Assembly (NCBI RefSeq): GCF_000315625.1
Contig: NW_005434649.1
Span: 1 to 55,000, forward strand
Reading direction: 5' to 3'
DNA: 55,000 bases
Source of the DNA: Guillardia theta CCMP2712
Taxonomy: Eukaryota; Cryptophyceae; Pyrenomonadales; Geminigeraceae
Shown here: positions 33,107 through 43,227 of the stretch, in pieces
How positions within the stretch are numbered: position 1 is the first letter of the stretch
Layout: each line of letters begins with the position of its first letter
Notes under the pieces: generated by a model
What the model saw: only the letters and a program-made list of their open reading frames with translations
Databases searched by the model: none
What the model was told of the DNA's origin: nothing
Made by a program: the position numbers and the translations under genes

Positions 33107-34195
33107 TCACCCTCCTCCTCCTTCATCCACTAGATCCTCATCGTCGTCACAGTGCTCAGCTAGGAATACGTCATTTAAGCAGTAGGTGACACAAGCAACA
33201 AACAAAGAATGTCAAACCTGCATTCTCGTAGTCGTCCATCTCCAAATCTTCCTCGTCCTCTAGATCTTCTCCATCCTCCTCCTCGCCTTCCCTCGTTTGC
33301 TTCTCGCCATCTTCAGTTGTTTTCTCTCCTCGACCGTCTCCTTCCTGCTCCTCTGGCCGCAGATTTTCGCCACCATCCAGCGCTTCATCATTTCCAAACA
33401 GAGCAGCTGCTGCCTCATCGAGCGCCAAACCTACAGATGAATATGAGCAACCCCTCTCCCCTTCCTCCTCCTCTTCGAGGTAGGTATCGACCGCGATCAA
33501 CCCGAGGGCGAGGCCTCCCTTGTGGCTTGTCAGCAGCAGCCTTCTTGAGCTTTTTCTTGGGCTTTTCTTCCTCTACTCGCAAAAGCTCCTGAAAAATCAG
33601 CATGAGCCGAAGAGAGTGAACACCAAGTGAACACACTTCAGGCATGCTCGACAGGTCGACTTTGGGCAAGATCGCCCGGAAGACAAAATCCTTGGAGCAT
33701 GCAACTCTGATTCACATCTCAGCTGCGCTGTCAACCCTCAAACTGAGAGTCTCAAACCTCTTGTAAGGCGATCTCTCTCTCAGTTCGCAGTAGCGTTGCC
33801 TGATTAAACCGATCAGAAATTCCACTCAGATGTCAACGCTGAAATGCAACCATTGCTCTAAAGTTCGCATCTCGTGGGTGAAAGAGCACTTCCTATCCTT
33901 GAAATCCTGGTCGCACTGGCGCACCCATGAAGGGAACTCTTGCTGTCATGATGTTCAGCATGCTCGGTCGACAAGATCGCAGCATGAACCTGGTCAATCG
34001 ATATGGACTGTAAAGGCTTGGTGACACGCCTGTGAAAAGATCAGTCCTTCATCAATACCTCCATCCCTCTCGCTCGTCCTCTCGTGGAACCTCCGCTTTC
34101 TCTCTTCTTGTTCCTCTACTCCCTTTTCCTCCTCCTCCCCTCTCCTCCCCCTCTCACCTGCCGCTCTCAGGCCACCTGCGACCTGCATGCGCCAT
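33107..34195 (-). CDS. RNA polymerase III subunit RPC7/C31-like (214 aa, 8 exons)
   Basis: Minus-strand exons 34158-34195, 33990-34029, 33851-33942, 33758-33799, 33637-33706, 33492-33588, 33218-33430 and 33107-33159 join in phase. RPC7-type features, in order, are a short Arg-rich N-terminus, RYCELRERSPYKR (compare the (M/L)R-SPY motif), FRAILPKVDLSSMPEELLR, a Lys-rich linker EEEKPKKKLKKAAADKP, and a long acidic tail with DDYENAAEHCDDDEDLVDEG in place of the family's DY..NYFDNGED..DE ending. The length fits the family (~220 aa). RPC7 is part of the Pol III-specific heterotrimer used in tRNA and 5S rRNA initiation. Sequence identity is low, so the call rests on the order of short motifs and the acidic end. 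Introns are 47-61 bp except the first (128 bp). Confidence 0.55.
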
Positions 34196-34505
34196 GATGG
34201 AGAAGGGGGTTGTCCGGGTAGGGTGAATCCAACATGGGGTAGGGTGATCATTGTGGGTATGGTGTCAAAACATAGGGTAGGGGTGTATTAATTCAATACA
34301 TATCGCATTGTTGCTCATCAGAAATGTATGGTAGGGTATCAACGAGGGGGTCATATCCACGACACTGTGGGTAGTACAACCATTATGTGGTAGGTATCAG
34401 GGGTCGAAATGTGCACAAGGAATGCTGGACCAAGTAGATCAGCGAACTGAGAAAATGCAGGACATCAAGAGAAGCAGTGGCAGATCAAGATGAACACTGA
34501 GAGCA
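34196..34505. promoter_or_regulatory. Upstream region with repeated GGGTAGGG motifs
   Basis: GGGTAGGGTG, GGGGTAGGGTG and ATAGGGTAGGGG occur within 80 bp upstream of the RPC7-like ATG (at 34219 on), with TGGGTAGTAC further on. The function is inferred only from position and recurrence elsewhere. Confidence 0.35.
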
Positions 34506-34510
34506 GAAGA

Positions 34511-34577
<67 letters not shown>

Positions 34578-34675
34578 CAGGCACGAGAAAGAGAAGAAGA
34601 AGGCAGGAAGAAGAGAAGGAGAAGGCAGGAAGAGAAAAAGGAAGAGGAGGAGAAAGAGAAGGAGCAGGGGCACGT
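34506..34675. repeat. (GGAGCA)n microsatellite and purine-rich tract
   Basis: About 11 GGAGCA hexamers at 34509-34576, then an imperfect GA-rich tract to about 34675. Opposite-strand poly-Leu and poly-Ser/Cys ORFs here are artefacts of the repeat. Confidence 0.9.
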
Positions 34676-34836
34676 GGGGAGGATTCATGCATAAGCACGA
34701 GCATGCAAAGGAAATGTTTTGTGAAGGATAGGTTGGCAAGAAGATTCTCATAAGGAAACCATAAGAAGAAATCGGATGAAGATGTAGAAGATTGAGGCAA
34801 ATGGTTGTTGGTGTATAATGCTGATTCAATTGCAGG

Positions 34837-35710
34837 ATGACCGAACTTGTGCTGGGCAGGAGGGAATATTGGCTCAAATATATCACATTAATTGTGATCC
34901 TTCAAGCGCAACTGTCATCAGCGGTTTACATAAAACTTCGGGAAAAGCAGACCAAGTGCTTCATTGAAAACATCGTCAAGAACGAAGTAGTCCTCCTTAT
35001 ATACAGGTCGCCCGATCAGGCCGCTCTCCCAGCCAACGAGGCAGCAGTGCAAAACTTTGTTGGAGTGAAATTGGTGGCCTCGAGTGCGAGCGGGACAGTG
35101 TTCGAATCGAAGCTAGACAAGGAAGGAAGACTAGCCTTCACTTCCTCCGAGGACGGGGATCACAATCTGTGCTTCAGGTTGTTCTTGAGCTTTGTGCTCG
35201 CGGCTCTTGCCTTGTACAGTACTCTGACGAGAATGGGCAGCATCGATGGACAAACTCTGGGTCAAGACTTCCGCGTCTACATACAGATTCAGCTTGGGAC
35301 GGCAGGGGAGAACAATGATGCGTTGCTGAGGCGAGATCATTTGAGCTCCATGGAGCTGAGGGTGAGGAAACTGTCGGACGAGATCTCGAGGGTAAGGAAA
35401 AGCTCGTAACTGAAATGAGGTGATGGCTTGCGAAGGTGCAGGAGCAGCAGCGATACTTCAAGCAACGAGAGTCAAGGTTTTACGAGACCACCAAGTCCAC
35501 ACATGAGAGAGCCCAGGTTTGTCCTAGTCTATCTTTGATCTCACACGCTCATTTCTGTGGCAGTGGTGCAGCATCATGCAGATTGTTGCCATGATTGTCA
35601 TCTCCCTCGGCAATCTGACCTATCTGAGAACTTATTTCATGGTTCCTGTGTTGTTTTTTTGCGCCTTCACTTGACCAAGTTTGTTTACGCAGGCGAAGAA
35701 GCTGATGTAA
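34837..35710 (+). CDS. p24/TMED (emp24/gp25L) cargo receptor (229 aa, 5 exons)
   Basis: Exons 34837-35177, 35220-35391, 35436-35516, 35564-35641 and 35693-35710 join in phase. Order: signal peptide (YITLIVILQAQLSSAVY), GOLD domain with KCFIENIVKNEVVLLIY and its paired Cys in DHNLCF, a coiled coil (RRDHLSSMELRVRKL; EQQRYFKQRESRFYETTKS), one TM helix (IMQIVAMIVISLGNLTYLR) and a cytosolic tail ending KKLM. That tail fits the KKXX COPI retrieval signal. p24 proteins cycle between ER and Golgi and sort cargo into COPII/COPI vesicles. The 42-bp first intron is in frame, so the longest ORF reads through it, but splicing restores the domain. The last exon encodes only AKKLM. Confidence 0.9.
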
Positions 35711-36456
35711 AACATGAATCTAAGATTGGACAAATCCCTGTGTTGGCTGTTGTTCGAGCCCATCAAATTCCGTGACCTGACGATTCGTTACACTGGGCCT
35801 GATGGACCCAAGTGACCAAACACAAGAAAGAACACACAGACGACAAGAGTGAAGTACTTCAAGACTGAAACTTGACCAGAACGATCCGTGCAGAGTGAAT
35901 CTCAGGCTCGTCTTAGCCTGGCAGGTCACACTTGTGAACCGAGAGAATGATGTGCACCAGCAGTCAAAAGCAAGAAGAAGCCTAGTGACTAGTACATTCG
36001 AATGATCGCCGGGCCGCTCAGCTAGTAAACTGGCCTGGTGGCTCACCAGCTATGTCACCGTGGTGTTTGTTCAAGGATTCCACATGGGAGAAAACTGGAG
36101 GGAGGAAGGGAGGAAAAAGCGAGGAGGTCGGAGAGAGGAAGGAGGGATGTCGGCAGCGATCGGACTGGCTCTGATCAGGACGGTCAGGCCCACTCCGGGC
36201 CGCGTACGGTCCGCCCGCCCAACCGCCGGACCCGGCGGCGGGCCGCCGGGCCGCGCTCCGAGGCTCGCCGGGCCGGCCGCGCTGAGCGGCACGGGTGACT
36301 GCGGCAGGCCCGCCGGGTCCCCGGACCTTGGAGAGACAGAGTTTAACACCGTGGGGTGGGGTAGTCTTTGTACCCCATTTGAAAAGGGGAAAAGTAGGGG
36401 ACATAAGAGCTAAGCGGTGAGACTCGATTCGTGCTATTTTGGGCAGGCAACAGGCC
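35711..36456. other. Intergenic with GC-rich island
   Basis: 36175-36330 is extremely GC-rich and quasi-palindromic (GGCGGCGGGCCGCCGGGCC). GTGGGGTGGGGTAGT lies at about 36352, 100 bp before the carbonic anhydrase ATG. ORFs across the island on both strands are composition artefacts. Confidence 0.6.
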
Positions 36457-39400
36457 ATGGCGGTGGGGGGGCGACAGGAGGAAGGATCCGTTGCCATGCT
36501 GAGGGGAAGAGAGGATGAGGAGCTGAGGTTTCATGTCGTACACTCCCAGAGCAGAAGTTCGAAAAGGTGAATGTCACTATACGTTGAAGCAAAGCTTGTT
36601 GAATTCATGGCAGGAGGTTGGCTTTCGTTGGTTCCCTGGTTCTGATCGCCATGGCCGTTGGCCTTGTTGCTCTCTTAGCGAATGGAGGCATCAAGGTGAT
36701 ATCCTTTAGTGTGCGAATGTTGACAGAGACTTACTAGATTGCAGTCCATCCGTTCAGGAAAGCAGCGCATTGCGTTCATGGCCATGGCAAGGGCTTACAT
36801 CACTCAGAGATTGACGGTGGTGGATCCAACCACGTATTGTCTGGACAGCGAAGGGTACGCGAAGCCCACAGGAGGATCTATTTCACTATCCAGGGTGAAT
36901 GGGCTTGGTAATAAGGAAGAGTATTACTACCTCAGTGTGATGGGGGCGGTCGGCCACGAGCTTAGCGTCTACATCGAGGTTCGCGTCTCTTGGACGTCTG
37001 ACATGGACACTAAGCTGACGCCTCCAGGGATCTGACGGGTATCATCGAGACTGGAAGGGATACGGCAGTGTGTGGACTGGCCCTGTGCACGATGAAGATG
37101 CTCGCGGACATGGTATCGTCGACTACGTTCAGGTTGGCGGGATTGGTAGTTAGCGCTTCTATTGTGATGACGCTTGTTTTCAGGTCCAAGACATGCAGAC
37201 CGGCGAGCTGGCTTACTTCAGATTTCCCTGTGGTGATGGAGCTATTGATGCGAACGCACACAAGCCCTCCGAGGACGAGGTGCCTGCTGCCGCCTGCTTC
37301 GATGAGAACGGAGAAGGGTAACCCTTGCAATGTCCCTTCCGAACGACTCTGACCATGGACAGGTATCGAAAGTCTCCTGGAAGTTCGATCTCAGTCAGCA
37401 AGATCAATGGAATCAGCAGCCTTGATAAGTACTACTACCTCAGCATCATGGGCGAAGTTGGCCACAAGCTGACTGCCGTCCTCGAGGCACTTGAGTTCCG
37501 TTGGATTGCTGCTTTTTGACTGGCATATGCAGGGTGAAGATGGATATCATCGCCATTGGACTGGATATGGATCAATCTGGTCAGACAAAGTTCATCAGAA
37601 CAACGGAAAAAGTAAGAGGAACGTGAACCGCGATTTCTTGCAAGTGCAAGACGAGATGACTGGGGAGATCGCATACTTTGAATGGCCATGCAGAGCAAGT
37701 GAGGCAGGAAAATTAAGGACAGGGGATGGTCATGTTCGCACTTTTCCACCCCAGTGCCCCAGACAGTACACCGGGCTAGGATATTCGAAACAATCGTGCT
37801 TTGGAGCCAAGGCTTCAGAATCTTGCGCCCTTTGCATTGATGGAAATGGCTATTGCAAGCCTACAGGCGGAAGCATTTCTTTGTCCAAGGTGGAGGAGAC
37901 GTATGCTGAGATATAACGACATGACTATGAGCTGCAGATTGACGGCATAGGAGGGTTGAAAGATTACTACTTCCTTAGCATCATGGGAGCTGTTGGCCAT
38001 GAGCTCAAGGTCATCCTCCATGCCTCTGATGGCTATCAAAAGTATGAATCGGCTTCTGTATTACCTCCGCTCACTTTTCACTCAGGTCTTGGAGTTCATA
38101 TGGGAGCGTATGGTCTGACAAGATCCATCAACCTGGATCTGGTGGTCGCACTACCGATGCTGTTGACCACCTGCAAGTTCAAGATCAGGTCCTCTCTGAC
38201 CTCTCTACCTTGTAAAAATACTGATGCGTCTCAGGTCACGGGAGAGATTGCATTCTTCAAGTTTCCTTGTGAAGACGAGTACCCTAACCCGTTCACTCAC
38301 GGGACTGCACATGTGGATGTTGAGGCCATCCCAGCTCCTCCTGCACCCACGTCTTGCATCGACCCAGCTGGAAGCTTGACACCCTGTGAAACAGCAAACA
38401 GCATCGTCACAAATGTACAAGCACCTGCCGGACCTCCGGGCCTGCCAGGCCCCCAGGGACCCCCGGGAGAAGTGAAGATAAAAGTGATCCCCGGCCCCCC
38501 CGGGCCCCCAGGACCCCCGGGCCTCCCCGGTCAGAGCGGAGAGAAGGTTGTCATGGGTCCTCCTGGTCCCCCTGGACCTCCCGGAGCAGACGGCAGTGTA
38601 GTCGAGCAGTATGAGTCATCCTCTGCCCCTGCCCACGTCGAGGAATGTCAGTGGTCCTACTCCGGCGCTGACGGCCCTGGTGATGGCATCTTGTGTGAAA
38701 TGTCGCGTTCTGACCGTGATGACGTATGCAGAGCAATGGGGAAACATCTGCGATGCCAAGTATGCAGTGTGCAAGGATGGCAAGAAGCAATCTCCCATCA
38801 ATGTGGTGTCAGCAGACCTCATCTCCAAGGCTGGTACCGACACGCTCGGATGGAACATCCCGGTCGACAGCTACGACAAATACGTGAAGGGGTAGAAGGC
38901 CACTCTCCAGCTCTGCCTTCCCTTGACACGCTCTTGTGCAGGTGCAAGGCAAGTGACGTCGATGGCCTCGAGTTCTTCAACGGACACACTTTCGAGGTCA
39001 AGCATGTGGCAGCGACCATGCAGTTCCAGGGGATCCTATACAAGTTGAGCCAGGTCCTTTGGCAGCTCGCCTCTTTGACCTGCTATCTCCTCCCTCCTCT
39101 GTTTCTTCCCTGCCTCTTTCCTCTCTCGGAACTGACAGGCTTGCAGTTTCACATCCACACACCATCGGAGCACACCATCGATGGGGAGCATTACGACATG
39201 GAAATTCACTTCGTGCACAAGACTGATGACCCCAAGGCAAAGAGCAAGGTGAGACCCAAGGGAGCCTCTGCAACCCGCCTGACAGGTCGACAGATCATGG
39301 TCGTTAGCGCTTTCTTCAAGGCGGAAAATGGGCAGGGCAGCCCCAACTTCATCAGGCAACTCACTGCGGTGGTTCCAAGGTGATGCTCCTCCTCCCTACC

Positions 39401-39895
39401 TGATCTTCTGTCCTCCTCTTCCCCTCCAGTACACTCCTCTCCATCTCCTACTCTCGTCATCCCCTCTCCCCTCTCTCCCCTTCCCTTCTGATCCTCTCTT
39501 CTCCTGATCCTCCCTGCTCCTGACCTCGCATTCTGCTCTCAGGCTGTCCAGCGAACCGGAGATGCTGCTTCCCATCGACTTCGCTGACATCTCCCAGACC
39601 GTGATGATAGGATCGCTGACTCACAGAGGAGCCGATGCCTTCTCCTTCGTCCCCAACTTCAAGAACTACCTCACCTACTCGGGGTCCTTTACGACTCCTC
39701 CTTGTTCAGGTTTGAGCATGTCACTGCTCGTGCTGTCTCCCCTGATTTCTCCATGCAGAGGGCGTGCAGTGGGTCCTGCTGAGGAATCCTATCTACGTCT
39801 ATTCCAAGGACTTGCAGGTGATCCGGAGCCTGGAAGGAGCAAATGCTCGCCCTGCACAGCCGCTCAATGGCCGTCATGTGTATTCTTCCGTATGA
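36457..39895 (+). CDS. Membrane-anchored three-repeat/collagen-like/alpha-carbonic anhydrase fusion (853 aa, 16 exons)
   Basis: Exons 36457-36566, 36614-36695, 36745-36978, 37028-37132, 37184-37317, 37363-37486, 37533-37889, 37938-38041, 38086-38188, 38235-38679, 38732-38891, 38942-39053, 39147-39248, 39294-39379, 39543-39709 and 39759-39895 keep phase. Order: cytosolic head, one TM helix ([18 protein letters not shown]), three copies of a ~100-aa domain ([42 protein letters not shown]), three Gly-X-Y blocks ([13 protein letters not shown]), then a full alpha-CA. The CA has WSYSG, QSPIN, NGHTFEV, Zn ligands in [10 protein letters not shown] and EIHFVH, and FTTPPCSEGVQW. It hydrates CO2 outside the cell or in a lumen. 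The repeated domain ends like PLAT/LH2 domains, a weak match. Intron 37487-37532 has a GC donor. Confidence 0.9.
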
Positions 39896-40249
39896 TGATA
39901 ATGATGAGAAGTTTTATTTTTCCTTTTTGTGCTTCAATAGATCGCTCTGTGTACTCAACTCTCTCCAACTGCTAGTCGTCAGGAAGCTCTTCTGCTTCCC
40001 CTCTCCCTCTCACTCCCTGATACTCCCCTCTTCCCCTCCACCTCTCTCCTGCTCGTCATCCTCGTCATCCTCGCTTCTCCCCACTCATCTCTCTCCGGAA
40101 AATCCACCTGATTTTAATTTTAACAAGTGGCGATGAGTCCCAGGTGGGTGGGGTGGTATGAAGGTACAAGATGGGGTGGGGTAACACGAATCGGAAAGTT
40201 GCGCCCGGTGATGGCAGTGTCAGACACGAGAGAGGATGGCTCTCACTGA
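39896..40249. other. Intergenic, no gene seen
   Basis: Pyrimidine-rich 3' flank of the carbonic anhydrase gene, then GGTGGGTGGGGTGGTATG and ATGGGGTGGGGTAACAC (40143-40190), the G-rich motif type seen at other gene borders. Confidence 0.4.
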
Positions 40250-40827
40250 GATGATGGAGAAGACAGGAGGACGGTCTTACTGAGATGATGGAGAAGACAG
40301 GAGGACGGTCTTACTGAGATGATGGAGAAGACAGGAGGACGGTCTTACTGAGATGATGGAGAAGACAGGAGGACGGTCTTACTGAGATGATGGAGAAGAC
40401 AGGAGGACGGTCTTACTGAGATGATGGAGAAGACAGGAGGACGGTCTTACTGATATGATGGAGAAGACAGGAGGACGGTCTTACTGAGATGATGGAGAAG
40501 ACAGGAGGACGGTCTTACTGAGATGATGGAGAAGACAGGAGGACGGTCTTACTGAGATGATGGAGAAGACAGGAGGACGGTCTTACTGAGATGATGGAGA
40601 AGACAGGAGGACGGTCTTACTGATATGATGGAGAAGACAGGAGGACGGTCTTACTGAGATGATGGAGAAGACAGGAGGACGGTCTTACTGAGATGATGGA
40701 GAAGACAGGAGGACGGTCTTACTGAGATGATGGAGAAGACAGGAGGACGGTCTTACTGAGATGATGGAGAAGACAGGAGGACGGTCTTACTGAGATGATG
40801 GAGAAGACAGGAGGACGGTCTTACTGA
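40250..40827. repeat. 34-bp minisatellite, 17 copies, ending at a start codon
   Basis: Exactly 17 units of 34 bp. Most are identical; a G-to-T variant (TGATATGATGG) appears at 40451 and 40621, 170 bp (five units) apart, so there is a higher-order pattern. Each unit contains a complete mini-ORF, MMEKTGGRSY then stop, and the eighteenth GATGATG supplies the ATG of the next gene. Confidence 0.97.
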
Positions 40828-40828
40828 G

Positions 40829-41563
40829 ATGATGAGGAATATTGGTCTCAAGCTCATTGCCTCTGTTTGCTCTCTCACACTCCTCGCCTTGTCCACGACT
40901 GTCAACGCGAGGAGGCCAGACAAGAAGCGGCAATGCGGGACCATGGATATGCGTAGCTCGCTAACGAAGCATTGCTTTCCTGAGGACGGGCTGTCGCACT
41001 CCGTCTGTTGTGTGGACATCAGGTTGCCGGGCAGCCAGCGGTACTTCACGCACCTGGAGCATGACATCTACCTCTCCTCCAAGTCGTCTTCTTACAGCTG
41101 GTGCACCTGCTCTGTTGACATCTGTCATGAGCTTGCTGGGCGAGTGGCTTGGATCTACCAGCCTTCAGAAGCAGGGCGAGCGAGCGAAGGGGGCAGGCAG
41201 TCCAAGTACGTCAAGTACAGCATGAAAGCCGTGAAGGAGCAGAGGCGAGACGTCAGCCGAAACTCCTTCGAAGCTCTGCAGGACCAGGCAGACTCCTGCG
41301 CGCCGGTGGAGGGGGGGGGCACCTCCAATAGCAGCAGCTGGATAGAGTTCATGACTGACAGCCCCGCTGTAGGAGGGACAGCGAGAGAAGACAAGGAGAC
41401 GCGAGGCGAAGGAAAGAGAGGAATCATGGTAATGCCGTGACTTGTCTTGAGATGACCTTGACCCGACTCGTCTTCCGTCCTCTATTGTCGGCAGCAACAA
41501 CTGAAGAAGATCAAGAAGACCCAGAAGAGAAGAAAGGCAAAGAAGAAACGAAAGAAACGCTAG
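40829..41563 (+). CDS. Secreted Cys-rich basic-tailed protein (222 aa, 2 exons)
   Basis: Exons 40829-41428 and 41495-41563 (66-bp intron). The start MMRNIGLKL lies in the last partial unit of the minisatellite. A signal peptide (LIASVCSLTLLALSTTVNA) is followed by a Cys-rich part (KHCFPEDGLSHSVCCVDI, YSWCTCSVDICHELAG) with eight Cys, a hydrophilic middle and a strongly basic tail (KKTQKRRKAKKKRKKR). No family is recognised. It shares the style, not the sequence, of the small Cys-rich protein at 32067-32856. The basic end may bind polyanions or be a processing or nuclear-type signal; this is inference. Confidence 0.65.
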
Positions 41564-41668
41564 GACAGGTGGGCTCTTGACCTTGAATCACGTCATATCT
41601 TCATCTACCAGGTGATTTCATTGCTGCTCATCTCCCCTCTACTCACGAGGCACAGATGGTAATTTATC

Positions 41669-43227
41669 CTATCCCTGCAAAAATCGCGATGGAGCCTTCC
41701 TAGCCTTCCTGAACGCGGTGCAGAATTTCTCAAAGGATTGATCGGCAATGGATTGGCGGACAGATTCCATGAAGATCAAGAGGCAGTGTTGGTTGTGACA
41801 GCTTAGAAACACCTGTTGAGATGTCATGCGGTGCTTGACAGAGAAAAACGGTCTCGCCTCTGCTAGCATCTCGTTTGTCTTCAGCAGGTGGTGGATGTAA
41901 GCTCGTGAGTACTTGGCGCATGCAAAACAAGAGCAACCCTGAGAATTCAATTAGAAAGTCAAACAGAGAAACACCAAAAAAACTCTGAGAGTACAAAGTC
42001 GGGCAACAAAACATCCATCACATCCAGTGGGCCATCAAGGACCAACCTTGGTTATGGGATCTGTGTTCTTGCAGTAGTCTGTATCCCACAGATTGATCTT
42101 GCCATTCATCAGGGAGCTTTCAGCCTCCATCTCTTCTTCGTCTGCGTACTTCATGATCCCTGACAACAAGTCAGGACAAGTGCTGGCCACTTGGCTGATC
42201 ACCCTCATAGGAAACCGGAAAACTGATGGCCAACCCCTGTGAGCTGAGAAACCAAGGGTACGCTGACTCCAGCACGTCCATCCCCATCTTCACGCTCCAA
42301 AGAATCTTGCAGGCCCTCATGAACAATCACAGGAGGCAGAGAATATTCTCACCTCGTCGGGCGATCCCAGCCCTGACATCATCCTAGGCTTGTGCTGGTC
42401 AAGATGCTCTAGCGACATCCGCACAAAAGCCTCCCGCTCCTCTTCGCTCTCCCCCGTTCCGAAGCCGGTGAAGGCATACCCCCCAACCTCTCTCTTCGCC
42501 AGCTCTAGTCGCACCATAAGAGTCAGGAAGGATCAGATGTCATGTTTCCCACCTCTTGCGTATCTTTCTCGTTCTCGGTGGCTAGTGCCTCCAACAACAG
42601 CAGCAAATATTGTCACACTCTCCGCTACATTTCCTCCTTTCCTCTCCGCCAGGTATTCATCCAGCCACTTCAGCGTACGGTCGACGCTTTTCTTGATGCG
42701 CTTGTCTGAATTTTCCATCTAGCAAGGAATGTAAGACCTCCTGCAAGAAGGAAGCCTTCGTTCACCTGCACCTCGTCTACAAGAGACACAGCAATGTCCG
42801 GTTGCATGGCGGACAGTAACTTGATGTAGTCCTCATTCGCAACCTTCTTCTGCCCTGCTGAAGTCTGTAGCGTTACCCAGGTGTCCGATGACGGCATGCC
42901 AAACTGCTGATTCACCGCATCCTTGTTTCCTACGACTATCATTTCTTTCTGGTCCTGCAGACCACAAAACTCTCGCACTCCCCGAAAGGACGACAGGACG
43001 CCGCTGCCAGGATCGTCGTAGAAGTCAGCAGCAGACATGAAAAAGGCGAAGGTGGAGGGACTGGCTCCTGACTGATACAAGGATTTGACCTCTCGGGGGG
43101 TAAGAGGAGGAGGAAACCCTCGCCGTGTGTACAGCAGTACTGCAGGCGTGTTGAGACTTGCTTTAATCCTTCCCAAACGCGCATGGCCGTCGGTAGCCAG
43201 AAGGTCAAAATCAGCGGAAGTCGCCAT
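41669..43227 (-). CDS. QTRT2: QTRT2, queuine tRNA-ribosyltransferase accessory subunit (404 aa, 7 exons)
   Basis: Minus-strand exons 42772-43227, 42553-42718, 42353-42504, 42203-42305, 42047-42159, 41858-41938 and 41669-41812 keep phase. Matches to the family, in order: ARLGRIKASLNTPAVLLYTR, KKSVDRTLKWLDEYL, GGYAFTGFGTGESEEER, KPRMMSGLGSPDE, MGMDVLESAYPW and the zinc site GCSCFACAKYSRAYIHHLL. The ES at the place of the catalytic Asp-containing motif fits the non-catalytic subunit. With QTRT1 it exchanges guanine-34 for queuine in tRNAs with GUN anticodons. The start is the ATG at 43227; the open frame continues upstream with a hydrophobic stretch but only from a TTG. Introns are 43-53 bp except one of 108 bp; the one at 41813-41857 has a GC donor (GAG/GCGAGA). 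Confidence 0.93.

Noticed and set aside
34465-34886. Minus-strand poly-Leu and poly-Ser/Cys ORFs suggesting membrane proteins
   Set aside because: They are the antisense of the GGAGCA repeat and of the p24/TMED first exon.
36038-36413. ORFs on both strands across the GC-rich island
   Set aside because: Gly/Pro/Arg/Ala composition follows GC content; no start context, splice support or domain.
39685-39895. Stop codons near the end of the carbonic anhydrase as a truncation
   Set aside because: Removing a normal GT-AG intron (39710-39758) restores [14 protein letters not shown] and the usual NARPAQPL ending.
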